Shown here piece by piece: positions 10,224 through 19,338 of a stretch of 64,000 bases of DNA (the first letter of the stretch is position 1; each line of letters begins with the position of its first letter). The notes under the pieces are model-generated. The model was not told the DNA's origin and made no database searches. It saw only the letters and a program-made list of their open reading frames with translations. The position numbers and the translations under genes were made by a program. The stretch comes from a virus, in IMG/VR virus record IMGVR_UViG_3300009508_000011, positions 142,118 to 206,117 of that record. One strand, written 5' to 3'.

Positions 10224-11357
10224 CTAGACTCTTGGTCGGATATGCTGTGGATAGATAGTATAACTAATCTTCCTATGGCTTCCAACGATAGCTACGTTTG
10301 CAGTATGTGGTTTCCTATAACCTAAAACATACAGTGCTTCATCAGTTGCTCTATAGTAATGCGTTAGGTCATTAACCATTGTACCGTTACGGTTAACTTT
10401 AAACCAATCAGGGTCTATGTCATCTAGGGCCTGAACTAGAGCATCGTGTGCTGTTCCGATATCTTGATTAAAGCTATCCATGAAACCCCAAGGATAAACT
10501 CTGAGTATATCCGGTACCAACTTAGGATTGAATCTAGTTAGGTATTCGGTAGCTGCCTTGTCCTGATTGTTAGTCTTTAACTTAGAGGCAACCTTTCTAA
10601 CAAACCTTACTTGCTTATCGCTTTGGAAGTCTGTTAGTGTAGTCTCCATGAAGTTAGTCGATAACCCTTCAAGGCGAGGACCTTGTTTATCAAGGATGGA
10701 ATCGTAAGAGTCATCGGTTAACCACTTAGCCCCACAACGTAAAGCTGCCAAAAGACTTGCATCCTTTGCTGCTCCCCTACCACGGTCATCGTCATTACTA
10801 CCGAACAATACATCAGGAAACAGAGATGACATATTGGATAGTAAACCCTTCATTGACTTATCACACTGCGTAGTGCTCCAGTCATATTCTTTTAAAAGGT
10901 TTAACTTAACTTTATTGTTGTAATCGTCCAGTGAGAACTCAGGTGCAATATCTTTAAGTCTCTTTTCAAGACCTACTGCTTTAGATAGTTTATCAATTGC
11001 TTTGGTATTACCTTCCAAAGAATCAATGGAACCATCTTCTTTCATTTCGTTAACAACTTCATTAGCTTTGTCAACGTCGTTAGTTGGTATATTGGCAACA
11101 GCATTAAGTGCAGCTGCTCCACCGGGTGAGGAATTGACCTCTGAAGCCGTAGAAGACATACTCTTGCCAGCTTCTGATTTCATAGCTTCTTGTTTTTCTG
11201 GTGGGGTAACTTCAGGTATTAAGGCATCGAATGTTGCCAACTCCCCTTCAGCATTAACCGCTGCTGCTTCTGCAGCCACTACCGCCGCAGAATCGCCAAC
11301 TAATAAATCATCATCGCCCCCATTGATGTAATAGGGTTCTGCAAGTTTACCTGCCAT
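10224..11357 (-). CDS. Unknown protein, possible virion component
   Basis: A 377-residue protein with SD GGAG 8 bases before ATG. The N-terminal 100 residues are rich in Ala, Glu and Ser and probably disordered. The remainder is a mixed alpha/beta domain with no motif I recognise. It converges on the two structural genes. No function can be assigned. Confidence 0.7.
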   Translation of the reverse strand: MAGKLAEPYYINGGDDDLLVGDSAAVVAAEAAAVNAEGELATFDALIPEVTPPEKQEAMKSEAGKSMSSTASEVNSSPGGAAALNAVANIPTNDVDKANEVVNEMKEDGSIDSLEGNTKAIDKLSKAVGLEKRLKDIAPEFSLDDYNNKVKLNLLKEYDWSTTQCDKSMKGLLSNMSSLFPDVLFGSNDDDRGRGAAKDASLLAALRCGAKWLTDDSYDSILDKQGPRLEGLSTNFMETTLTDFQSDKQVRFVRKVASKLKTNNQDKAATEYLTRFNPKLVPDILRVYPWGFMDSFNQDIGTAHDALVQALDDIDPDWFKVNRNGTMVNDLTHYYRATDEALYVLGYRKPHTANVAIVGSHRKISYTIYPQHIRPRV

Positions 11358-11397
11358 CTCGGTAGCTCCATTAATTTAGAATCATAGAAAAGAGCAC

Positions 11398-11435
11398 AAA
11401 AAAAAGAAGAGGGGCTGCCAAGCACCCTCTTCTCT
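11398..11435 (-). terminator. Terminator after the 254-residue gene
   Basis: Long stem AGAAGAGGGGCT/AGCACCCTCTTCT with one bulge. A run of A's on the plus strand supplies the U tract for minus-strand transcription. Confidence 0.75.
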
Positions 11436-11453
11436 TATATTCAAATGGAATAA

Positions 11454-11490
11454 ATATAATACTATACTCTATAGATTCAGTATTATATTC
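11454..11490. repeat. Perfect 10-bp inverted repeat, 17-base loop
   Basis: Arms AATATAATAC (11454-11463) and GTATTATATT (11481-11490). The element sits between a gene end and its terminator, upstream of the gene starting at 11357. It could be an operator or an RNA hairpin. Its geometry matches the inverted repeat at 28766-28802. Confidence 0.6.
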
Positions 11491-11501
11491 ACTTCGCCCA
11501 A

Positions 11502-12266
11502 CTAAGACTTTACGATTGGCTGTCGTAATTTCTCAAAACGTTCAAGTCGTTGTTGTTCAACTTCTTTATAACGGCGTTGGAAACACACTCGATTGCACAC
11601 ATTTCTTATTTTGATTCTGTGACTAGATTCTTCGCCATCGCGAAAACAGATTACCTTTAGTGACATTTCATGTACACCTAGGAACCTTAATCCACGTAAG
11701 AACATTTTCCAAGTCATGGTCTCTGTATGTAGTTCTTTCTCCACTCGGGATTTAACGGCACTTCGCTCACCGCCTCTGTCTGGTAAACCCAGCTCAGGTG
11801 CTTTGAGGAATGTATCCATTAACATTAACCACTTTTCAGGACCTATCTCTAAATCAAGACGTATGTTATTAAATATTTCTGCAAGTAGGAATCCAGCATC
11901 TTTGTTACGTACGATGTTATCGCAGACGTGGATACTTACCTGATTGAAACGTTGTAGTTCAATTTCAAAAGCGACTCGTTCCATTCCAAGAACCATAAAG
12001 GTTTTACAGAAAACTTTCCAAGCTATTTCATCTTTAGAAAATTCCTTTGTTATATTTCCTTTAAGGGTGGAGCGTGAACTTCCAGTGTGGACTTCTTCCT
12101 GTAGCTCTTTGTCTAGATACTTGTTAACTCTTCTTTCCCATTCCATCGGTGTAACTTCTAGGTTACTTAGGATAGTTCTGAAAAGTCCAGCTAATGCATC
12201 TTTGACACGTCCTCTACCATAGTCGTCTAACTTAAGCAATTGAACCATGCGATTTCTTCCGCGCAT
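11502..12266 (-). CDS. Unknown protein with internal tandem duplication
   Basis: A 254-residue basic protein. Two halves resemble each other: LAGLFRTILSNLEVTPMEW...EIAWKVFCKTFMVLGMERVAF near residues 25-110, and LAEIFNNIRLDLEIGPEKW...TMTWKMFLRGLRFLGVHEMSL near 125-205. Each ends in a short beta segment. The C-terminus is Arg-rich. The duplicated module is not one I recognise. SD AGAGGA precedes ATG. It follows the 159-residue gene closely and probably shares its transcript. Confidence 0.75.
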   Translation of the reverse strand: MRGRNRMVQLLKLDDYGRGRVKDALAGLFRTILSNLEVTPMEWERRVNKYLDKELQEEVHTGSSRSTLKGNITKEFSKDEIAWKVFCKTFMVLGMERVAFEIELQRFNQVSIHVCDNIVRNKDAGFLLAEIFNNIRLDLEIGPEKWLMLMDTFLKAPELGLPDRGGERSAVKSRVEKELHTETMTWKMFLRGLRFLGVHEMSLKVICFRDGEESSHRIKIRNVCNRVCFQRRYKEVEQQRLERFEKLRQPIVKS

Positions 12267-12285
12267 GATGACAATCCTCTGTGGT

Positions 12286-12765
12286 TTAAGTTATACTGTT
12301 GACTAGCATTCTAAATTCGATAGCCTCGGTTATGTAGGGTTTAAGCGTTCGCCTGTAATAGCTACACCTTACTTCGTCCGTATCTTGTAATCTCTCAAGT
12401 GTATCTGAAATCTCACCTAATACTTTTTGAAGTTCCCCATCGGCGTTCTTAATAGAATACGGATATCCGTCGCTTGTAGTTAGATATTTTGTTAACGATA
12501 TTTCTCCTTTTTCTCTGCTGATAAATTTAATCTTAGGTAGGTTCTCTCTTTTCCCCATAGCGCTACTTACGGAATAGAGTGACTCTACCAGCTTTTCCAC
12601 GGTACCACATCTTGACATAATGGAAAGTCTATCCAGAGCCTTGGATGTTAGTTCGATACCAACATACACGGGTAGGACTTTCTGGTTATGCAGTCTGTAT
12701 TCCCAGTCTACTTTGTCAGAGTTAAAATGTGATAGTCTCCTTTTAAGTAACCATCTTTTAAACAT
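12286..12765 (-). CDS. Unknown small basic protein
   Basis: A 159-residue protein with a basic start (MFKRWLLKRRLSHFNSDK). SD AGGAAAA precedes ATG. It is divergent from the plus-strand gene at 12835 and begins a two-gene minus unit. No recognisable domain. Confidence 0.65.
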   Translation of the reverse strand: MFKRWLLKRRLSHFNSDKVDWEYRLHNQKVLPVYVGIELTSKALDRLSIMSRCGTVEKLVESLYSVSSAMGKRENLPKIKFISREKGEISLTKYLTTSDGYPYSIKNADGELQKVLGEISDTLERLQDTDEVRCSYYRRTLKPYITEAIEFRMLVNSIT

Positions 12766-12834
12766 TTGTTTGTTTTCCTATGATACTATAGCACCTGAAT
12801 GATATATGTGTGAGATTTATTAACCGGAGTTCCC

Positions 12835-13284
12835 ATGACACACGAAGAACTATTGAAGCTTGTCCAACAGGGTGAGCTGTCTGAAGATTTAATACTTCAG
12901 ATAACCCAAGAAACAAGACGTAGTATGTTAGTCAATACTTTACAGGATGGTATTCCTGGTGGTAAAGACATGTACCGCGTTATGAAGCTATTGGAAGACA
13001 TGGATGGCACAGCACTCAACATGAAGAAAATTGAGAGTGATGATGCTAACCAAGATGCTGACCGTAAGGCTGCTGTTATCATTGCTTCTATGAATAAACA
13101 ACTAGGTGGTACTAACCCATTCGAAGTAGACCCCAATGAACAGGGTAGACGGGAAATAGATATTACCCCACCAGCTGACGAGATTCCATTAATAGAACCT
13201 AAGTGTGAAGAAGATGCCATTGGTGTATCTAACTTAACCTACGATGAGTTTGTTACCGAGAATCCTCAAGTAGACGAAGACTAG
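12835..13284 (+). CDS. Unknown acidic helical protein
   Basis: A 149-residue protein with SD CGGAG before ATG. The N-terminal two thirds is predicted helical (MTHEELLKLVQQGELSEDL). The tail is acidic and Pro-containing. Size and acidity are like those of scaffold or terminase-small-subunit proteins, but no motif supports either. Its stop codon overlaps the stop of the convergent gene in a shared CTAG. Confidence 0.65.
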   Translation: MTHEELLKLVQQGELSEDLILQITQETRRSMLVNTLQDGIPGGKDMYRVMKLLEDMDGTALNMKKIESDDANQDADRKAAVIIASMNKQLGGTNPFEVDPNEQGRREIDITPPADEIPLIEPKCEEDAIGVSNLTYDEFVTENPQVDED

Positions 13285-13973
13285 ATTATTATCGAGACTT
13301 CCTGTGGTGTAATCCACTCGACGCCAAGAAACTCTACTAGTGCTCCGGAAACTTCTAAAGTTGGGTCCATCTCAATGTCTTCATCTAATGGTTTCTTAAG
13401 AAGCCTTGGTGCTATACATATTACAGATGGAATTGGGGTGTCGAGTAATGCTTCACTGTGTATACTAAACCACTCGTCGAAGTTATATATACTAAAGCTA
13501 CACCAGCTACCACGTATTGCCTTAGGGGTTAATTCCTCTGGGGCAATATTAATTATTCCGACTTCTAAATCCTTACCGATATATTCACGAATAACTTCTT
13601 TAAGTTGTTCGCCTTCAACCATTCCAAGTTTATATGGCCAGATGTTAATGTCAACAGCTACAGTACCAGCCATGGGGTGACTCTCTGAACCATCTCTAAG
13701 GATAGTTATATCAGCTATTAACCTAGACATGTAACCAGACATAACTGAGTTAGTGTGTACATCACCATCTCTACCGCGATACCAGTAATGCGTATTGAAT
13801 AGTTCCCTATCGAAATCTGGTATCCACTGTTCGTAGAAATCACCATCTCTAGTCTTCCAACCATTCTCCAATACTACACTTGGATATTCAATATCCATCT
13901 TAGCCAAGGTTGCTAATCGGGTATCCAGTAAGACGTCCAGACTAACTAGTAGCCTTTGTTCTTGACGCTTCAT
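13281..13973 (-). CDS. Unknown protein
   Basis: A 230-residue protein with no motif I recognise. The start lies inside the end of the upstream gene (32-base overlap), which suggests translational coupling; the SD is weak. It belongs to the minus-strand run 13281-15134. Confidence 0.65.
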   Translation of the reverse strand: MKRQEQRLLVSLDVLLDTRLATLAKMDIEYPSVVLENGWKTRDGDFYEQWIPDFDRELFNTHYWYRGRDGDVHTNSVMSGYMSRLIADITILRDGSESHPMAGTVAVDINIWPYKLGMVEGEQLKEVIREYIGKDLEVGIINIAPEELTPKAIRGSWCSFSIYNFDEWFSIHSEALLDTPIPSVICIAPRLLKKPLDEDIEMDPTLEVSGALVEFLGVEWITPQEVSIII

Positions 13974-14451
13974 CTAAATCAACCTCATCAAAATCAATTG
14001 AAAACAGTGCCATTATCGTAATGGCCCATCTGTGTTTACATAACACATCTTTGACCTGCGTAGGTTCTTTACAGATTCTAGACCCTAAGTCTTCATCACC
14101 GTATAGTTCAGTGATGTCACCTATAAATATACTGTTAGAGTAAGACTCACGTACTGAATCTAGAACATACTCTGTGCCACTAGCTAAAGATATACGACGA
14201 TAGGTATTCATAAACCAATCGATAATCTTCTGGTCGCGGTTACGGGCATGTTCCCATGTTTCAACTATACTGTCTTCGGTCATTAGTATATTAGGTACAC
14301 TACTACTAATGATATCAGTGATGAAGTCCTGCACCACCTTATCTGCGGTTACTAGGGAATCTATTGCGATGTTTTCCACCGTAGCAGTAGCACTAAGTAT
14401 ATGTGCCGCTAGTTCAAACTTTTCCAAACTGACTGTTGACTTGTTAGTCAT
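13942..14451 (-). CDS. Unknown helical protein
   Basis: A 169-residue, largely helical acidic protein with SD AGGGTG before ATG. It lies 11 bases after the RNA polymerase beta-like gene and overlaps the next gene, so all three are probably co-transcribed. No domain recognised. Confidence 0.65.
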   Translation of the reverse strand: MTNKSTVSLEKFELAAHILSATATVENIAIDSLVTADKVVQDFITDIISSSVPNILMTEDSIVETWEHARNRDQKIIDWFMNTYRRISLASGTEYVLDSVRESYSNSIFIGDITELYGDEDLGSRICKEPTQVKDVLCKHRWAITIMALFSIDFDEVDLDEASRTKATS

Positions 14452-14462
14452 TGTAATTCACC

Positions 14463-15134
14463 CTATAAATTAATAGGCGATATCATCATGCCTCTGAAGA
14501 ATGCAGATAGGCTCTCGGTTGATTTAACTTTACCGCCTGCCTTAGATACCTGCTCTAAAGAGAAACCGCCTGTTTCATGTGCTGCTTTATTCATTGCAAT
14601 GTATGCTGCATCGTTACCGCCACGTACCTTCAATAGTTCTTCGATTGTACTATCTAAGCCCAACGCATATAACACTTGCATTTCAGGATTAGATAACGAA
14701 GAACCTTTGGACTTACCAGTAGGTTGACCAGTTAAGTCATCTCGTGAATCATTATCTGCTGGTACAGACATCTTCTTAACTAGATGTTGCGCCTGACGAC
14801 GGAATGGTAACGAAAGGATTAGGTACTTATGTGGCGTGGTGTACTGCTGACCAGTAGCTGGGTCTTTAAGGCTCAACTGTTGGAAGAACTCGTACCCCAA
14901 CTCTTTACCAATTTTGACATTTCTAGATACGCTTAATTTACTAGCTGCTAGATTAGGTGCCTTGATTTGAAGTGTGGTAACTCCATCCTTTAAGTCTTTC
15001 ATGAATGTAGCGAATTGTTTATCGCTCATTGACTCTAGACGAGATTTTAATTTTTCGCTGTTGCCCGACTTAGGACTTATCTTCTCGATATACGACACAG
15101 CCATTTCTGTCGCTAACTTACGTGCTTTAGACAT
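14463..15134 (-). CDS. Phage RNA polymerase, beta C-terminal part
   Basis: A 223-residue protein. ATG at 15134 is chosen because GGAG sits 7 bases upstream; an in-frame TTG lies at 15146. The C-terminal half follows the end of cellular RNA polymerase beta: TGQPTGKSKG...PEMQVLYALG...TIEELLKVRGG matches TQQPLGGKAQFGG...GEMEVWALEAYGA...TLQEMLTVKSDD. The final ESLSAFFRGMMISPINL matches ESFNVLLKEIRSLGINIEL. The cellular subunit is over 1100 residues, so this is a split piece. The N-terminal 100 residues do not obviously match. With the beta-prime part at 59-1693 it indicates a phage-encoded multisubunit polymerase. Confidence 0.72.
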   Translation of the reverse strand: MSKARKLATEMAVSYIEKISPKSGNSEKLKSRLESMSDKQFATFMKDLKDGVTTLQIKAPNLAASKLSVSRNVKIGKELGYEFFQQLSLKDPATGQQYTTPHKYLILSLPFRRQAQHLVKKMSVPADNDSRDDLTGQPTGKSKGSSLSNPEMQVLYALGLDSTIEELLKVRGGNDAAYIAMNKAAHETGGFSLEQVSKAGGKVKSTESLSAFFRGMMISPINL

Positions 15135-15172
15135 TATAGTCTCCAATAACTATTCGGACTCAAATGATTTGG

Positions 15173-15673
15173 CTAAGCTGCTTGTGGAAACTCTTCATTA
15201 AGTAAAGGTATTAACTTACCCCATCCGAGTTCCTTAACCTTATCAGACATTCTTCTATTTTCATAACTTCTAATAGGTATAACTTCCTCGACCGACATGT
15301 CTTTGTCCAATCTTACTACAATGCAACGTTTTGATTTCTTGATGGCGTAGTCTATAGCATGTTTAGTGCCTTTACTCTTACCGTCCCAGAAAGCAATTAC
15401 CATATCCCCAGCATTTATCATTTCAATGTTGCGGAGTATACCTGCTCTCTTACCAAATTTGTCCCAGTCGGCATCGAATCTTTCTCGCTTTATACCACGC
15501 ATTATGGCGTAACGTAACGCAAGTCTATCAATACCTCTAGCGCCACCCTCTAACAGTCTTATATTTCTACCAGTTCTTTTAACTTTAAGTAAATCATCTA
15601 AGGAGTTGGCAAAGGTATTGAACTCGGTAAATTCTCTAGAGCCTGAGATTACTATATTGAATGTATTATCCAT
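15173..15673 (-). CDS. SLOG-fold (DUF2493/YspA-like) nucleotide-binding protein
   Basis: A 166-residue protein. The N-terminus NIVISGSREF and the following GGARGIDRLALRYA are the signatures of the DUF2493/YspA branch of the SLOG superfamily, a Rossmann-like fold that binds nucleotides or NAD-derived ligands. A further motif, DMVIAFWDGKSKGTKHAI, matches the family core. Length is typical. Its ligand and role are unknown; related SLOG domains sense or process nucleotide signals in bacterial defence. Confidence 0.8.
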   Translation of the reverse strand: MDNTFNIVISGSREFTEFNTFANSLDDLLKVKRTGRNIRLLEGGARGIDRLALRYAIMRGIKRERFDADWDKFGKRAGILRNIEMINAGDMVIAFWDGKSKGTKHAIDYAIKKSKRCIVVRLDKDMSVEEVIPIRSYENRRMSDKVKELGWGKLIPLLNEEFPQAA

Positions 15674-15688
15674 GGCTGTGTAGCCTAG

Positions 15689-16066
15689 TTACTTTTCTGG
15701 GTTATGTCCCCACAGTAACAACGAAGTGTGTTTTCTAGTTTTATTACCCTTGTCGTCGTATAGTGGACCTTTATTACCAATCATTCTGGAGTTGAAGCTA
15801 ACTTGTCGTTTAGCCCACTCCCACATTTTATCCGTCCACTCATTACGCTTAGTGCGTTTCATTTTAATAATCCACTCTGCGGACTCTTGACCAGACTTGA
15901 TACCTTTGTCCTTAGCTTCTTCTTTACTAAGACCAGCTTCCTTGCCCTCATCAGTTTTCAAGAAAGCTTCTAGTTCCGAGGCAGACATATTAACTAATTC
16001 TTTCCACTTAGTATAAAGTTTGTCCTTGGCTTCATTATCCAATTTTTTCTTTATATTAGAACGCAT
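15689..16066 (-). CDS. Unknown Lys-rich helical protein
   Basis: 125 residues from ATG at 16066, chosen for its GGAG SD 7 bases upstream; a longer in-frame start at 16099 would overlap the previous gene. Very rich in Lys and Glu (KEEAKDKGIKSGQES). No domain recognised; it could bind nucleic acid. Confidence 0.6.
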   Translation of the reverse strand: MRSNIKKKLDNEAKDKLYTKWKELVNMSASELEAFLKTDEGKEAGLSKEEAKDKGIKSGQESAEWIIKMKRTKRNEWTDKMWEWAKRQVSFNSRMIGNKGPLYDDKGNKTRKHTSLLLWGHNPEK

Positions 16067-16082
16067 AACGAAACTCCGGATT

Positions 16083-16379
16083 TTAATGTAGGTTTGCATC
16101 CAAGAAAGGTATTACCTTATTTCTTAGGTTCATAGACCAATATTCGATATTATCGTTATCGTCCAATAGAATACGAATTTCCATAGTGTCTATCTGCAAT
16201 TCTGACAGACTGGCACGTAGGGTACGATTTAACTGCTTACGAAAATCATCAATGGTAGCACAGTTTCTACCTAGGTTACTAATAGTGTTTCCAAACATGG
16301 TGGTCAACTTAGGGGAGACTGAGTTAAGCGTACCCAGTAGACGTTGACTAAACTCCACGGCCGGTGTTATTTCGGACAT
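16083..16379 (-). CDS. Unknown small protein
   Basis: A 98-residue mixed-composition protein with SD AAGGAAA. It is first in a minus-strand unit behind the promoter-like element at 16427-16458. No recognisable family. Confidence 0.6.
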   Translation of the reverse strand: MSEITPAVEFSQRLLGTLNSVSPKLTTMFGNTISNLGRNCATIDDFRKQLNRTLRASLSELQIDTMEIRILLDDNDNIEYWSMNLRNKVIPFLDANLH

Positions 16380-16426
16380 TGTACATTTCCTTACTTAAAA
16401 GGGTTTAAGTTTATCCCTATAAAAAA

Positions 16427-16458
16427 TAACTGTACTGTAATTTATGTACGTATTTTTT
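16427..16458 (-). promoter_or_regulatory. Promoter-like element (A6TAC-N14 box)
   Basis: Minus strand: AAAAAATAC, 14 bases, GTACAGTTA, about 50 bases upstream of the 98-residue gene. Confidence 0.5.
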
Positions 16459-16480
16459 AGCGGTATTATATATTTGGTTG

Positions 16481-16506
16481 AAAAAATAAAGGAGTCCTGA
16501 GACTCC
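16481..16506 (-). terminator. Terminator after the UvsX-like gene
   Basis: 6-bp stem GGAGTC/GACTCC with loop CTGA; the preceding A tract gives the minus-strand U tract. Confidence 0.75.
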
Positions 16507-16522
16507 GATATTCAGTTAACGC

Positions 16523-17956
16523 TTATGCTTTTTTCTTAGGTAGCCAGTATGGGTGATACTCATCATTAGCCATTTTGAGTAAGTCCATAGTAGACAAGAA
16601 GTTAAGTGGGTCTGTAGAGCCCTCAAACACCCAGTAGCCACGAGTATTCAATAACACTGACCAATCATAGCCTTTGTCTTTAATACGCGCATATAGCTCT
16701 TCTGGGGTTATACGATACTTGTCTGCTAACTTGTCACCTTTCCAGATTAACTGCATCTGACACATTTCAGAGGTTATTTCCATAGCTCTCTGAAGTAAGT
16801 AGTCTGCATCACAGATACCACGAACTGTAGTACGCATCAATTTAACATCGGGATAAAGGTCTAACATGTAACCACGGTCATTACCATGGATACCAAAACC
16901 CATAGGGTAATTAATGTTAGATACTTTCTTATTGCTACGTAAATACGTAAGTTCAGTAAGTGATGGCAGAAGACCTTCAGACTGAGATACAACTATCTGG
17001 AATGGAATGCCAGACGGGCCAGATTTAGCACGCAGGTTTTGAACCTGAATGATTTGTAAATCTTGGTCCATTGGATTACGGTCGTTCTCATCCTTAGGGA
17101 AGTATGGAGTTTTATCCGCTTGGTTGTGATGTGCCTTAGCGCCTGAACAATAATACAAGTTGTTAGTAAGGAACGTAAAGTTCTCTGGTACTTTCTTGAA
17201 CTTGATTTTCTGCTTCATGGTAGCAAGTTTTTTCTGAGGTGGTGCCATTGGGTCTAACGCTAGGTCATCGCCCATGTGCGCCACTACAGTAGTATAGATT
17301 TGACCTTTAGATGCAACACTAGGCATTTGTCCTAACATACGAGATTTAATTAGGTTATCACGTAGCGCCATTGTGTTCTGGTCTTTAGAATCTACTTCTG
17401 CTTTTGTATTAACTGTTTCAGTAGCATCGAATTGCATTTGTGACATTGAGTCTAGTAATAGTAGACTAGGTACAGTTATACTGATAGTTTTACCGTCGAT
17501 AACAAAAGGAGTTAAGATTTTAGCCTTGTCACCCATCTTGTGTTTTTTCTCTGAGAACTGACGAACGCTTTCCCAGTAATCATTAGCCATGGTTGTACCA
17601 TCTGTAAGGATACAACGCCCTTCAGCAAACAAATCTAATCCACCGATATTGTGCATACGTGAAGCTAGGCTATTAACACGTGCTGGTGTTTTTGAGTATT
17701 CTGAATCATAGGCCATTTCATTAACTTGTTCGTAGCGATTAACTACCGTTAAGTTAAGCCAGTCCGATAGAGTCGACTTATACGAGTTACCACGACCACA
17801 TGCACCAGTGACTTGTTGTAGACCACCGTTTAATATTGACTCACCATGTTTACCGGTGTAGTAGGTACCAATAGGTATGTCAAATAAACAACCGACGTTC
17901 ATCGCTGGTCGTAAAACTGGTACCTGTGGAAATAAATCTTCAGCTCCGAAATTCAT
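16523..17956 (-). CDS. UvsX/RecA-like recombinase ATPase
   Basis: A 477-residue RecA-superfamily ATPase, probably pairing DNA strands in recombination and repair. Walker A at residues 51-62 reads GACGRGNSYKST; an aromatic residue before the Lys is typical of T4 UvsX (KSFKS) rather than RecA (GKT). Walker B is LLLLDSMSQM near residue 165. Longer than UvsX (about 390 residues), with extra C-terminal sequence. SD AAGGA precedes ATG, and the promoter-like element at 18000-18031 lies upstream. The assignment to recombinase rather than another RecA-fold ATPase is probable, not certain. Confidence 0.75.
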   Translation of the reverse strand: MNFGAEDLFPQVPVLRPAMNVGCLFDIPIGTYYTGKHGESILNGGLQQVTGACGRGNSYKSTLSDWLNLTVVNRYEQVNEMAYDSEYSKTPARVNSLASRMHNIGGLDLFAEGRCILTDGTTMANDYWESVRQFSEKKHKMGDKAKILTPFVIDGKTISITVPSLLLLDSMSQMQFDATETVNTKAEVDSKDQNTMALRDNLIKSRMLGQMPSVASKGQIYTTVVAHMGDDLALDPMAPPQKKLATMKQKIKFKKVPENFTFLTNNLYYCSGAKAHHNQADKTPYFPKDENDRNPMDQDLQIIQVQNLRAKSGPSGIPFQIVVSQSEGLLPSLTELTYLRSNKKVSNINYPMGFGIHGNDRGYMLDLYPDVKLMRTTVRGICDADYLLQRAMEITSEMCQMQLIWKGDKLADKYRITPEELYARIKDKGYDWSVLLNTRGYWVFEGSTDPLNFLSTMDLLKMANDEYHPYWLPKKKA

Positions 17957-17999
17957 CTGCTGTTCCTTATAATTTTACTTTAATTTAGCTAAATAGCTT

Positions 18000-18031
18000 T
18001 ACACATAGGTAGTGCTATTTGAGTATTTTTT
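18000..18031 (-). promoter_or_regulatory. Promoter-like element (A6TAC-N14 box)
   Basis: Minus strand: AAAAAATAC, 14 bases, CTATGTGTA, upstream of the UvsX-like gene in a divergent intergenic region. Confidence 0.5.
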
Positions 18032-18082
18032 AATAATGGTATGTCTAGACACTATTTCACTTGCATCTTAAGGAGCTATACA

Positions 18083-18892
18083 GTGGACCACTTAATTAAC
18101 TTATATCAGCGGGCTTCGCTAGAGGCCCGTGCTGATGTTGAAGACCAGACAATTTTTGGGACGCACCTAGGTCGTTTCATAGACGGTCTCAAAGAATACA
18201 CAACCGGTATGGTTGGTAATGGAATTTTTAGTTTTAACGGACAACTGCAGAAAGTTCGTTCTAAAGAAGATTACATGGCTATCCGTAGTAAAACGGTTTA
18301 TCGTCCTATCCATCTTAACTCTAAGGCTACTATGGCTGAGTTAGTGGAATTGGTTAAAGAAAACTTCGAAGCTCAACAAGACATTGAGAAACGTATCTTT
18401 GGACCATGGCGTGCTATACTTGCAAACTTCTTGACAAACCCATCTGCCCTACAAGCAATATACGATGTTAAAGAATTACACAAAGGTAAGTTATTTAAAC
18501 TAACTCCTTTGGACAGTATGGAAAAGAAACTTAAAAAGATTTATAATCCTACTAAGTCTCAACCTACTGATTCATTTGGTAATCTTTATCGCAACTCCAA
18601 TGAATGGACAGATACTTGCCGCACTATGGTTAAGCTTAATGAAGAAGCCATTAAATTCAACTTTGCTGATATCATTTCACAAGCTGAAGAAATTAATGAA
18701 CTTGCTTCTAAGTTAGCTGATAACATATTTAACAATCCAGATGATTATCAGGTATCTAACTCCGCTATGGACTTACTTACTGAAGGTAGTTATCTAATTG
18801 GTAAAGAGTTAGAATTCCTTGGTGCCACTGGTAGCATGATGGATTCAATCTCAGGTGCCATTGCTTCCACAGCAGACGTGCTTAAGAAGTAA
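18083..18892 (+). CDS. Unknown protein, possible virion component
   Basis: A 269-residue protein. The GTG at 18083 is preferred because AAGGAG lies 8 bases upstream; an upstream in-frame ATG at 18041 lacks an SD. Mostly helical. The C-terminal part ends in a small Ala/Ser/Gly-rich stretch (GATGSMMDSISGAIAS). It is an isolated plus-strand gene among minus genes with its own terminator. Function unknown. Confidence 0.65.
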   Translation: MDHLINLYQRASLEARADVEDQTIFGTHLGRFIDGLKEYTTGMVGNGIFSFNGQLQKVRSKEDYMAIRSKTVYRPIHLNSKATMAELVELVKENFEAQQDIEKRIFGPWRAILANFLTNPSALQAIYDVKELHKGKLFKLTPLDSMEKKLKKIYNPTKSQPTDSFGNLYRNSNEWTDTCRTMVKLNEEAIKFNFADIISQAEEINELASKLADNIFNNPDDYQVSNSAMDLLTEGSYLIGKELEFLGATGSMMDSISGAIASTADVLKK

Positions 18893-18908
18893 AGACGGCA
18901 TAAAACTA

Positions 18909-18937
18909 GGGCGGGGTGACCCGCCCTTGCTTTTTTT
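18909..18937 (+). terminator. Intrinsic terminator
   Basis: 7-bp GC stem GGGCGGG/CCCGCCC with loop GTGA and a T7 tract, preceded by GACGGCATAAA. Confidence 0.85.
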
Positions 18938-18939
18938 GC

Positions 18940-19326
18940 TTAGGCATATTGACCAAGTGAAAAAGATACTGCGTGTTGAACATCATTCTGCATATCACTA
19001 TAGCGACCGTACCGTAACCATGATGGGATATTATCCATTATCTTGGCTACTATCGAGTCATGCCCACCGTGTAAATCAAGGTTATCTAACTCACTACCTT
19101 CCCAAATGCCTTTACTTAATGTAGCAGGAAAGTCGAGTGCTTTAACGTTGTGTGATAAACGACATGCATCGTTGAGGTCAGACAACTTACACTCTTTGCT
19201 TTTGCTAAGGGTGTGTAGATAGGTGGCTGTAGAAACGACTAGAATCATTCTACGCATTTTCTGATTTAAAACCAGACCAAGTACGCCACCTCCTATTTGT
19301 TTACTAAGTTTGTTAAGTTTGCCCAT
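18940..19326 (-). CDS. Unknown protein with N-terminal hydrophobic segment
   Basis: 128 residues with SD GGAG. The first 40 residues include a Gly-rich hydrophobic stretch split by QKMRRM, a possible membrane anchor or amphipathic helix. The rest is polar. It follows the RNase HI fusion by 12 bases and is probably in the same operon. No family recognised. Confidence 0.6.
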   Translation of the reverse strand: MGKLNKLSKQIGGGVLGLVLNQKMRRMILVVSTATYLHTLSKSKECKLSDLNDACRLSHNVKALDFPATLSKGIWEGSELDNLDLHGGHDSIVAKIMDNIPSWLRYGRYSDMQNDVQHAVSFSLGQYA

Positions 19327-19338
19327 ATTAATCTCCGA

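Noticed and set aside
12835-13284. Terminase small subunit
   Set aside because: Only size and acidity suggest it; no motif or neighbouring large subunit was found.
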